Assembly (NCBI GenBank): GCA_964639225.1
Contig: CAZXCK010000057.1
Location: 1-25,283, forward strand
DNA: 25,283 bases
DNA from: CAZXCK01 sp964639225
GTDB taxonomy: Bacteria; Chloroflexota; Anaerolineae; Aggregatilineales; Phototrophicaceae
Reading direction: 5' to 3'
Numbering within the stretch: position 1 is the stretch's first letter; each line of letters starts with the position of its first letter. A model generated the notes under the pieces. It made no database searches and was not told the DNA's origin. It saw nothing but the letters and a program-made list of their open reading frames with translations. Positions 16,105-23,296 of this stretch are shown here, in pieces. A program made the translations under genes and the position numbers.

Positions 16105-16197
16105 TCCGGTCGGGTCCACCTGCTGGCAACAGCGGCGTGGATATCATGTGTGTTCGCACCTGGTTTGGGATTGACGTATGCAAAGGATGTAGGTGCT

Positions 16198-16665
16198 ATG
16201 GTTGCACTGATTGTGATTATTATCCTGGATGTGATTATCGTTGGGCTGTTGCTGTACTGGGGCACAAAGCACGACGCTCACAACGAGATTCGCAGTCCGG
16301 AATCGTCGAAGGCGGTTCAGATTCTGGCGGCGCAGACCGAAGCTATCGAAGCGGCGCACGCCGAAGCCGCCACGTCTGAAGAAACCCCCGCCGAAGTCGT
16401 AGCCGACATGCCAGCCGAAGAGACGACGGAAGCGGTCGCCGAGGCCGAAGCCCGCGCCGAGACCGCCCTGGAAGAAGAGATGGCGGCGGTCACGGGTGTC
16501 ACGCCCGAAGGCAAGAAACAGGAACCAGCCCGCCCGAAGGGCCGCCCCGGCGCGCGCGTCACCGACGAGGAATCGCCGCTGGGCGACGAAGAAGCGCGCA
16601 AGAAGCGCCGCGAGGAAGCCCTCAAACGCAAGGCCGCCCGCCAGGCACAGAGAGGCGGCGAGTAA
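16198..16665 (+). CDS. Small single-pass membrane protein with acidic middle and basic C-terminus
   Basis: 155 residues from ATG 16198, with AAGGA about 10 bases upstream. Longer in-frame starts would lie across the promoter. Residues 2-22 are one very hydrophobic segment (ALIVIIILDVIIVGLLLYW) with no signal-peptidase site, so the rest is probably anchored on the cytoplasmic side. Residues 35-100 are rich in Ala and Glu with helical periodicity (AAQTEAIEAAHAEAAT). Residues 105-155 are rich in Lys, Arg and Pro and end in a basic helix (EEARKKRREEALKRKAARQ). No known family is recognised. The composition would suit an adaptor or a nucleic-acid or ribosome-binding anchor, but this is a guess. 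It has its own promoter, and the next gene has another. Confidence 0.75.
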   Translation: MVALIVIIILDVIIVGLLLYWGTKHDAHNEIRSPESSKAVQILAAQTEAIEAAHAEAATSEETPAEVVADMPAEETTEAVAEAEARAETALEEEMAAVTGVTPEGKKQEPARPKGRPGARVTDEESPLGDEEARKKRREEALKRKAARQAQRGGE

Positions 16666-16680
16666 GTCCGGCGCGACCGG

Positions 16681-16689
16681 TGATATAAT
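16681..16689 (+). promoter_or_regulatory. Extended -10 promoter of the Uma2 gene
   Basis: TGATATAAT is a perfect extended -10 (TG-N-TATAAT). The -35 position is poor (AGTAAG at 16661-16666), which extended -10 promoters tolerate. The predicted start near 16696 gives a leader of about 20 bases ahead of the ATG at 16717. Confidence 0.7.
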
Positions 16690-16716
16690 GGGGGTAGGCA
16701 GACTGGAGAAGATCGC

Positions 16717-17355
16717 ATGTCCGCTTTACCACAACCACAGTCGCAGCCACTGCGCATGACCGAGGCCGAATATCTGGAATTTGAGCGCGCCAGCGAGACC
16801 AAGCACGAATACATCGCCGGCGAAGTATTCGCTATGACCGGGGCGAGTGAAGCGCATAATCTGATTACATCGAATGTCATCTTTGCGCTTAGAAGCCAAA
16901 TGCGCGGACGCCCCTGCAAAGTCTATCCTGGCGATATGCGGGTGCAGATAAGGCCGTCGGGATTGTACACCTACCCCGACATCAGCGTGGTATGTGGCGA
17001 ATCCATCCTCGCCGATGACCAGCATCTCGACACGCTGACCAACCCCACGCTGATTATCGAGGTGCTGTCACCTTCGACCGAGTTGTACGACCGGGGACGC
17101 AAATTCCGGTACTACCGCCAGATCGAATCGCTGCGCGAGTATGTGCTGATCGCTCAGGACGCGCCGCGCATCGAGCGTTTTGTGCGCCAGGGTGACGTAT
17201 GGCAGTTCAGCGATGCCGCCGGCCTGGATGCCAGCCTGGAGCTGCCGTCAATCGGCTGTACGCTGGCGCTGGGCGAGGTCTACGAGCAGGTGACATTCGA
17301 AGCCGAAGAAGAAGGGCCACCCCAGCCCACCAACGAAACAAAAACGGGCGAGTAA
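16717..17355 (+). CDS. Uma2-family (DUF820) PD-(D/E)XK nuclease-like protein
   Basis: 212 residues, with GGAG (16705-16708) 8 bases before the ATG. The fold markers of the family are all visible: the N-terminal helix MTEAEYLEFE, KHEYIAGEVFAM (Glu36), YPDISVV (Asp88), TLIIEVLSPST (Glu115), and YDRGRKFRYYRQI (Lys129), followed by EYVLI. The Asp/Glu/Lys set matches the PD-(D/E)XK catalytic layout. Uma2 proteins are abundant in Cyanobacteria and Chloroflexota, but their biological role is not established. The C-terminal 20 residues are acidic and Pro-rich. Its last codons form one arm of a hairpin that terminates the opposite-strand operon. Confidence 0.93.
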   Translation: MSALPQPQSQPLRMTEAEYLEFERASETKHEYIAGEVFAMTGASEAHNLITSNVIFALRSQMRGRPCKVYPGDMRVQIRPSGLYTYPDISVVCGESILADDQHLDTLTNPTLIIEVLSPSTELYDRGRKFRYYRQIESLREYVLIAQDAPRIERFVRQGDVWQFSDAAGLDASLELPSIGCTLALGEVYEQVTFEAEEEGPPQPTNETKTGE

Positions 17356-17373
17356 GCTGTCCTCACTCGCCCG
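17336..17373 (-). terminator. Intrinsic terminator of the surface-polysaccharide operon, overlapping the Uma2 stop
   Basis: CGGGCGAGT (17345-17353) and ACTCGCCCG (17365-17373) form a perfect 9-bp stem with an 11-base loop. On the minus strand it is followed by TTTTTGTTTC. It lies 23 bases after the stop of the DUF4012 gene. The plus-strand Uma2 stop TAA (17353-17355) lies at the stem-loop boundary, so the same DNA codes for the end of Uma2. Confidence 0.85.
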
Positions 17374-17396
17374 CTGTCTGTACCTGTATACTCTTG

Positions 17397-19427
17397 CTAC
17401 TCGAACGTGACTTCAATCCACTGGTCGGTTTCCAGCGTCAGCCGGAAGTCGAGCACAAGCTGGTCCAGGCTGTAGCTGGTGGCTGGGGCCGGTGACGTAT
17501 TCACCACGCGCGCGCCCGGCGGCAGCGTCACCTGAACGGTGACCGGCTCCGGACTCATGCCGGGCTGCTTTTGCACCAGCAAACGATAACGCTGGTACGG
17601 GCCGACCTGCTCAATAAGCGGCGGTGTCTCGTATTCAAAGCGGAAGCGGGCGCTGTCGTCGTAACGCACGCCGACCCGGCTCACCAGGATGGTATGTTCG
17701 TCCTGGGCGACTGTCTGCACCCGTTCGTCGATGTTGCCGGTGGCGACGATGCTGCTCTGTGCGGGGACGAACACCTGTAGCAGGTTGCCGTAATCCAGCC
17801 GGCCATGATACAGCGGATTCACCGCCGGGTCCTCTTCGGCGACGCGCGCCGGATAGTCATAGGCGATCGTCGTGCGACCGTGCAGCGTGCCATCGGCGCG
17901 AATCTGAACGTCGTAAGTCGTCTGGCGCAGAATCGACCGGTTGGACTTGTTGCCCAGGTTGGCATCGGCCACCAGCAGATAGTCATGGTCCACGCCCGGC
18001 CGCTGCGCGCCCGACCAGCCCAGCACGTCCATCGCCTGGGCCAGACGCTCGTCGGGGAAGTAGATCATGATGTGCTTCTGCTGCAGGGCTTCCAGCGCCA
18101 CGCCCAGCAGATCGGCGTTCTGCTGCGCCTGCTCGCTGACGGTCTGCCAATCGGAGAAAATCTGGCGGTAGACATCGGCCACGAAACGCTTGTGCGGCAG
18201 CTCGCCTTCGCCAAAAGCGCGGATGTCATAGACGATCTCGCGGAAGTTCTGCGGCGTGATGGTGACATCGTAGCCGGGCACATGCACCTGCCCCAGAATA
18301 CTGAGTACCGCCTCGAAGCCGTAGATGTCGATGGCGATGACACCGTTCACTGGCGACTGCGGATTGTTGCCGGTGTTGTAGTACCAGCGCGCCATAGCCG
18401 CCGTCGACGGAAAATCGACGTACCAACTGCCATCCCAGGCGGCGGTGATGGGCCGGTTGAACTGAATCCACCAGTCCGGCAGGGGAATCTCGCTGGCCAG
18501 TTCGTCATCGGGTGGAATGGGGCTGGTGACAGTGCTGGGACTGTAACTGTAATCCACGATGCGCCCGTTGCGGACAGTCATCCAGCCATACGTGCTGATA
18601 TACCCGCCAGAAGGCCGCAGTTCGTCGCTGTTCTGCGCCAGAATAAGATAGCGCTGCGTATCCTGCAGGCCCAGCGCCTCGGTGAGCAGTTCCGGCGCGT
18701 CCAGCAGCAGCGTGTTCATGTCCTCAATCTGCTGGTAGTAGGCTTCCAGGTCCTCAAGCTGAAGCAGCAGCGAGGCCGAGATGCCAGTCAGGTCCATGCT
18801 GTCGATGAGGCTGCGCGCCTGCGCCAGATGGTCCGACGCGCTGATGAACTGGCCGCGCCCGATGGTCAGCAGTTCGACGATGCGCTCGCCGGACGAGATG
18901 CCACCAGCCAGCGCGCCTTCGTCTTCGCCGGCGACCATAAAGAAGATGGTCGGTTCGATACCGGCCAGCATACGCTGGCCCGCCGCCGCGAGCGCCTGCC
19001 CGGCTTCCAGCGAGTCGAGCATGATGCCCCAGTCCGGGTTGAGTGTCGTCAGCGGGGCGACCAGCCGGGTGCGCTGCTGCATACGCCCCAGATTGCGCGA
19101 CACTTCGTTAAGGCTGGACTCCACGCGATTGAAGTCATTGAGGGTGAGTTCGGTACCGGCCTTGCTGCCGAGTGTACCCATCACACGGTTAAGGCTGCGC
19201 AATGAGCTTTCAAGGTTGTTGCTGGCATCGGCGATGAGGACGGCCTGCCCCACACCGAGGACGATAATCACAATCACCACCGACACCACCAGCGCCCGCC
19301 AGGGCAGCAACCGCCCCAGCCAGCGCCGCACCCGTTTAATGCGCGACCGGCGACGACGGCGTACCATGCGATGCTCTTCGGGCAGAGCGACATCCTGTAT
19401 CGGTTGGGTCTTTGCAGGTTGGGCCAT
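17397..19427 (-). CDS. DUF4012 family membrane-anchored protein
   Basis: A 676-residue protein. After a basic N-terminus with an Arg run (about residues 22-38), a single membrane helix at about 44-64 (LVVSVVIVIIVLGVGQAVLI) anchors a large outward domain. A helical region with heptad character at about 68-120 follows. The family hallmark NSDELRPSGGYISTYG is near residue 265, and the rest has mixed beta character ending in a TLPPGARVV segment. DUF4012 proteins occur in Actinobacteria and Chloroflexota, often in exopolysaccharide loci. Their biochemical role is unknown. Here it is the last gene of the operon, 24 bases after the dehydratase gene. The Shine-Dalgarno is weak (GAGAG 11 bases before the ATG), and a second Met at residue 21 is a possible start. 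Confidence 0.88.
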   Translation of the reverse strand: MAQPAKTQPIQDVALPEEHRMVRRRRRSRIKRVRRWLGRLLPWRALVVSVVIVIIVLGVGQAVLIADASNNLESSLRSLNRVMGTLGSKAGTELTLNDFNRVESSLNEVSRNLGRMQQRTRLVAPLTTLNPDWGIMLDSLEAGQALAAAGQRMLAGIEPTIFFMVAGEDEGALAGGISSGERIVELLTIGRGQFISASDHLAQARSLIDSMDLTGISASLLLQLEDLEAYYQQIEDMNTLLLDAPELLTEALGLQDTQRYLILAQNSDELRPSGGYISTYGWMTVRNGRIVDYSYSPSTVTSPIPPDDELASEIPLPDWWIQFNRPITAAWDGSWYVDFPSTAAMARWYYNTGNNPQSPVNGVIAIDIYGFEAVLSILGQVHVPGYDVTITPQNFREIVYDIRAFGEGELPHKRFVADVYRQIFSDWQTVSEQAQQNADLLGVALEALQQKHIMIYFPDERLAQAMDVLGWSGAQRPGVDHDYLLVADANLGNKSNRSILRQTTYDVQIRADGTLHGRTTIAYDYPARVAEEDPAVNPLYHGRLDYGNLLQVFVPAQSSIVATGNIDERVQTVAQDEHTILVSRVGVRYDDSARFRFEYETPPLIEQVGPYQRYRLLVQKQPGMSPEPVTVQVTLPPGARVVNTSPAPATSYSLDQLVLDFRLTLETDQWIEVTFE

Positions 19428-19451
19428 AAGCTGGTTCGCTCTCGAATTCCT

Positions 19452-21365
19452 TTAATCCGCCGCCTGATTATAGTGAGGTTTGGCGAAATGGACCAGTTGG
19501 TTCAGGCACGCTATCGAGTCAGTCGCCCGCCCGGCTGTCAACTGCTCTACCTGATGCAGGAAACCGTCAGCGTCGAAACTATCCGTCCAGGTATGCAGCT
19601 TGATGATGTGCGGGTGGATGGTCGGCTCCGGGCCTTCGCTCTCGTCGTACAGTTCCTCGTGGAGCTTCTCGCCGGGACGCCTGCCGGTAATTCGTATGGG
19701 GATGTCCACGTGCGGGCGCAGCCCGCGCAGGCGGATCATGCGCTCGGCGATGTCCATGATGCGCACCACCTCGCCCATGCGCAGCACGAAGATGTCGTCG
19801 CCGTTGGTCAGGCAGCCGGCATGGATCACCAGATTGACCGCCTCGGCGATGCTCATGAAGTAGCGCGTCATGCTGGCGTCGGTGATCGTCACCGGGCCGC
19901 CGTTGTCGATCTGCCGGTTGAAGGTCGGCACCACGCTGCCCCGGCTGCCGAGCACGTTGCCGAAGCGCACCGCCGCGAACAGTGTTTTATGGCCATTCTG
20001 GCAGGCGAGCGCGTGCAGGGTCAGTTCGCCCAGGCGTTTGGTGGCGCCCATCACACTGGACGGGTTGACGGCCTTATCGGTCGAGATGAGGACGAAGCGT
20101 TCCGCACCGGAATCGCGGGCGCACTCGGCCAGGTTGCGCGTGCCGCTCACGTTGACGCGGATGCCTTCTTCTGGATAGTGTTCCAGCATGGGCACGTGCT
20201 TGTAAGCCGCCGCGTGAAACACCACCTGCGGTTGGTGGCGGGCGAACACGCTGCAGACGATGTGCCGGTGAGTGACATCGGCCAGCACCGGAACCAGGTC
20301 CAGGTCAGGATGGCGCGCCTGCAGGTCGATGAGCAGGTCGTGCAGGGCGCTCTCGTTGTTATCCAGGATGACGAGCCGCACCGGGTCGAAAGTGGCCATC
20401 TGGCGGCACAGCTCAGAGCCGATAGACCCCGCCGCGCCGGTAACCAGCACGACTTTGCCGGTGACCGGCCCCAGATCGACGGCGTCGTGGCGCGTCACCA
20501 ACGAACGCCCGATGAGGTCTTCCGGCTGGACGCTGCGCAACACCGGCGCGCCCTTCGACGAGCCGTTGAGCAGCGCCAGCGTGTCCGGCACGACTTTGAT
20601 GCGGGCCGGGGTGCGTTCGCAGTAGCTGAGGATGTCGCGGAAGTCGTGGCCGCTGATGTTGTGGATGGCGACCACGATCAGGTCGATGTCGTGTTCTTCG
20701 ACCAGCCGGGGAATATCCACCCGGCCGCCCAGCACCGGGCAGCCCTCGACATACATGTGCTGCTTGTAGTCGGAGTCGTCCACGAAGCCGGCAACCTCGT
20801 GCCGGATGTCATCATCGGCCCGGTGCTGCCGCAGGCGCATGGCCATCATCTGGCCGGACTCACCCGCGCCCACAATCAGCACCCGCGAGCGGCTCGGCTG
20901 CTCCGGGAAGCGCTGGAACCAGACCGCCTGCCAGCGCCACTGCAATCCGCTGATGAGCCGCGACCGGTAGCGCACCGCCACCAGACTGCCCGCCACCAGC
21001 AGGTTGGCCAGCAGCACCACGCTCATCGGCAGTGGGCGCGGCGACACCAGCGCGTTGGTCAGGACGATAGCCGGCAGGGCCGTCATCACCGCGTAAACCA
21101 GCAGCGAAGCGTGGTGGCCGCTGGTCTGCGGCCAGATGCGATTATAGACGCCGTGCAGCAGCAGCGACAGCAGCGTGACGACAGTGGCAAAGACGATAAA
21201 CGCGCCGCTCTTGACGAAGTCCAACTCAGTCGTAATGGAGCGGACCCAGTACGAAACCATATAACACGTAATTACGATAGCCGCGTCTGTGATGCCCCAT
21301 TTCATCACATGCCTTAAGCGGCGGCGGCTGATGTCCAGATGGAGCAGCCTGCGCAGTGTCTGCAT
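19452..21365 (-). CDS. Membrane nucleotide-sugar 4,6-dehydratase, CapD/FlaA1/PglF type
   Basis: A 637-residue protein with GAGAG 8 bases before the ATG. Four membrane helices at about 25-43, 52-71, 88-106 and 113-131 form the anchor. A first Rossmann region (GAGESG at 166-171) is followed by the catalytic short-chain dehydrogenase-like domain, with GAAGSIG at 310-316, DNNESALHD, AAAYKHVPMLE, STDKAVNP and Met439-x3-Lys443. Met in place of the usual active-site Tyr is typical of the PglF/WbpM group. These enzymes convert UDP-GlcNAc to the 4-keto-6-deoxy sugar, the entry step to bacillosamine or FucNAc-type sugars. The C-terminus includes RPGEKLHEEL. It lies between the chain-length kinase and DUF4012 genes, consistent with making a precursor for a surface glycan. 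The exact sugar cannot be read from the sequence. Confidence 0.93.
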   Translation of the reverse strand: MQTLRRLLHLDISRRRLRHVMKWGITDAAIVITCYMVSYWVRSITTELDFVKSGAFIVFATVVTLLSLLLHGVYNRIWPQTSGHHASLLVYAVMTALPAIVLTNALVSPRPLPMSVVLLANLLVAGSLVAVRYRSRLISGLQWRWQAVWFQRFPEQPSRSRVLIVGAGESGQMMAMRLRQHRADDDIRHEVAGFVDDSDYKQHMYVEGCPVLGGRVDIPRLVEEHDIDLIVVAIHNISGHDFRDILSYCERTPARIKVVPDTLALLNGSSKGAPVLRSVQPEDLIGRSLVTRHDAVDLGPVTGKVVLVTGAAGSIGSELCRQMATFDPVRLVILDNNESALHDLLIDLQARHPDLDLVPVLADVTHRHIVCSVFARHQPQVVFHAAAYKHVPMLEHYPEEGIRVNVSGTRNLAECARDSGAERFVLISTDKAVNPSSVMGATKRLGELTLHALACQNGHKTLFAAVRFGNVLGSRGSVVPTFNRQIDNGGPVTITDASMTRYFMSIAEAVNLVIHAGCLTNGDDIFVLRMGEVVRIMDIAERMIRLRGLRPHVDIPIRITGRRPGEKLHEELYDESEGPEPTIHPHIIKLHTWTDSFDADGFLHQVEQLTAGRATDSIACLNQLVHFAKPHYNQAAD

Positions 21366-21394
21366 GTTTAAGCTCTCTTGCTATGTGAACTTTT

Positions 21395-21511
21395 CACGTC
21401 CTGCTTTGAGCTTGATATGTTCGATGAAGCGGTTCTATCCAGCTTCGCCGTTGTGGTTACCGAATCGGCTTCCCCGGTACGCCGCCCGTAGCAGGCGGCG
21501 CACGTCCTGCT
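21395..21511. repeat. Pair of 11-bp direct repeats bracketing the kinase-dehydratase intergenic space
   Basis: CACGTCCTGCT occurs at 21395-21405 and again, exactly, at 21501-21511 within a gap of about 154 bases. Between them lies a 7-bp hairpin (CGCCGCC 21480-21486 with GGCGGCG 21494-21500). Close to the dehydratase start is a small dyad GTGAA-CTT-TTCAC (21385-21397). None has a T tract, so no terminator is indicated. They may be regulator sites or processing signals. Confidence 0.45.
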
Positions 21512-21519
21512 GCCCGTTC

Positions 21520-23187
21520 TCAGGCTTTTTGGCCCACTTTACCGGGTTTCTTGCTTTCTGACGATTGGTAATAGTACGTATAGTAGCCGTAGTAGTCCTC
21601 GTCGCGCATGTTGGTACCGTTGAGAACGATACCGACAATCTCCATGTTGATGTTGGTGAACCGCTCTTTGGCGCGCGCCGCCGCGTTGCGCCGCGTTTTG
21701 GTCGCCTCGACGACCATCACCACATGCGCATCGACCGCACCCGCCAGCACCATGCTGTCAGACACCACCAGGCAGGGCGGCGTGTCGAAGATGATGACAT
21801 CTGGCTGCAGCGCCCGGTGAAAAATATCGACCCAGCGCGTCATGTAAGTCGAACCCAGCATCTCGGCGGGATTCTTGGGCATGAAGCCGCTGGTAATCAC
21901 CTGAAGATTGGGCACGCCGCTGTCCTGGATACACTGCATCCAGCTCTGGGTGTTCAGTTCAAAGTCCGTGTGCGCGCTGGAGCCATTCTGAACCTGCGGC
22001 GGGTTGGTCAGCAGCGTGCTGAGGCCCAGCTCGTTAGACAGCCCGAACACCTGTTGCAGTTTGGGCCGGCGCATGTCGGCGTCGATGAGCAGCACGCGCA
22101 TATCGGCCAGCGCCATCGAAATCGCCAGATTGGCCGCTGTAACCGTCTTACCCTCTTCCGGTGAGGCGCTGGTGATAATATAGGGCCGCTTGGAATTGGT
22201 GCCACCAGCGAACAGAAGATTGGTCCGCAGCGTCCGGTATTCTTCCGGTATTCGGGAGAACAGGTCGCTGGTGATGAGCTTCTTGTGGTAGCTATCTTTC
22301 TTTTTGCCGTGCCGCGAGATGACACCGATGACCGGTGTCTGAAGCGTCTGCACGACCTCGTCGGCGGTGCGGAAGGTATCGTTGAGATACTCGATCAGCA
22401 GCACGCCACCGCCCGCCAGCGCCAGGCCGACCATCGCGCCCAGTAGCGTCGCGTTGAGCGTGCTCGTGCCCACGACCGCGCCAGAGACACGCGCCTGCTC
22501 CACGATTTCCAGCGAGTTACGGCGCTGCTGAAGGCTGGCGATGCTGCTGCTGAAACTGGCGATATTAGCTGACGACTGGTTGATCTGGTCGATGAGCGTA
22601 TTGCGCTGCTCGCTCAACCGGTCAATCGTCTCGGCGTCGCCGGTGTCGCTGATCTGCTCGTTGATGGCCGAAAGCTGCAAACGCAGCCCGTCGAGTTCCT
22701 GGCGGATCGCCTGAATCTGGTCGTTGGCGATGTCGATCTGCGCCTGCTGCTCGGTGGTCAGATTGGTCGGACTTTCCAGGATGAGCTGGCGCGCCAGTTC
22801 GTTGGCGATATCTGCCGCCAGCACCGGGTCGGTATACGTCACGGCGATCACCAGCAGCGACGTATTGGGGACAATGCGCGTGGTAATCGTGCTGCGCAGG
22901 CCACCGGGCGACAGCGGCAGGTTGAGGGCATCAATCGTCGATTGCAGCAGGTCGTGCGTGCGGACGATCTCGGCGTAGGTCTGGGCCAGGTCCTGCCCCA
23001 GGCGAATCTCACCAGAGTCAGGATTCGGCGACTGCAAAAAGCTGCCGATGGCGACTTTCACCTCGGAGCGATATTCCGGTGTCGCGCTGCTGCGCGTGAT
23101 GAAACTAATGCTGCCGCCGATAAACGCCGCCAGCAGCAGCAACCAGGCCCACCGGCGAAAGAGCCGGATATATTGGATCAATTCCAT
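21520..23187 (-). CDS. Fused Wzz chain-length determinant and BY-type tyrosine kinase
   Basis: A 555-residue protein with the membrane adaptor and kinase in one chain, as in Gram-negative Wzc. Wzz region: TM at about 13-30, periplasmic-type part with a coiled coil at about 145-230, second TM at about 245-267. Kinase at about 315-530: Walker A SASPEEGKTVTAAN with Lys347, Walker A' VLLIDADMRRP (Asp369, Asp371), Walker B IIFDTPP (Asp468). The C-terminus holds a tyrosine cluster (YYGYYTYYY, residues 532-540), the expected autophosphorylation site that drives the ring assembly and disassembly cycle controlling polymer length. The Shine-Dalgarno is weak (AGGGGA about 13 bases upstream). It lies 109 bases after the secreted-protein gene and 154 bases before the dehydratase gene. 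Confidence 0.95.
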   Translation of the reverse strand: MELIQYIRLFRRWAWLLLLAAFIGGSISFITRSSATPEYRSEVKVAIGSFLQSPNPDSGEIRLGQDLAQTYAEIVRTHDLLQSTIDALNLPLSPGGLRSTITTRIVPNTSLLVIAVTYTDPVLAADIANELARQLILESPTNLTTEQQAQIDIANDQIQAIRQELDGLRLQLSAINEQISDTGDAETIDRLSEQRNTLIDQINQSSANIASFSSSIASLQQRRNSLEIVEQARVSGAVVGTSTLNATLLGAMVGLALAGGGVLLIEYLNDTFRTADEVVQTLQTPVIGVISRHGKKKDSYHKKLITSDLFSRIPEEYRTLRTNLLFAGGTNSKRPYIITSASPEEGKTVTAANLAISMALADMRVLLIDADMRRPKLQQVFGLSNELGLSTLLTNPPQVQNGSSAHTDFELNTQSWMQCIQDSGVPNLQVITSGFMPKNPAEMLGSTYMTRWVDIFHRALQPDVIIFDTPPCLVVSDSMVLAGAVDAHVVMVVEATKTRRNAAARAKERFTNINMEIVGIVLNGTNMRDEDYYGYYTYYYQSSESKKPGKVGQKA

Positions 23188-23296
23188 TGCGTGTTATCAG
23201 TCCCCTAACACCAAAGCGCAGCCGCCACTTGCTCGAATGGCATCGCAGCGGTGACGGCCTGCGCCGGGTACGTTGTTATCACCTGTCAGCTAAACC

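Larger units (their letters stand above)
15877..16197. other. Divergent intergenic region between Hsp20 and the small membrane protein
   Basis: About 320 bases, more AT-rich than its surroundings. On the minus strand a weak -35/-10 pair (TTGACG at 15959-15964, 17-base spacer, GTTAAC) may serve hsp20. On the plus strand the right half carries the TGGACA/TATAAT promoter listed separately. A small imperfect stem (CATCCGAA facing TTCGGGATG with one bulged base) lies near 16035-16055. An open frame begins at 16075, but it would contain the promoter and is not credited as coding before 16198. I see no RNA gene here. Confidence 0.5.

Noticed and set aside
16075..16197. N-terminal extension of the small membrane protein
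   Set aside because: It would contain the TGGACA/TATAAT promoter and lacks a ribosome site. The start at 16198 puts a membrane helix at the N-terminus.
19371..21317. Plus-strand open frame of about 650 codons opposite the dehydratase gene
   Set aside because: Antisense shadow of a gene with intact Rossmann and catalytic motifs. The translation has low-complexity His/Gln/Arg composition.
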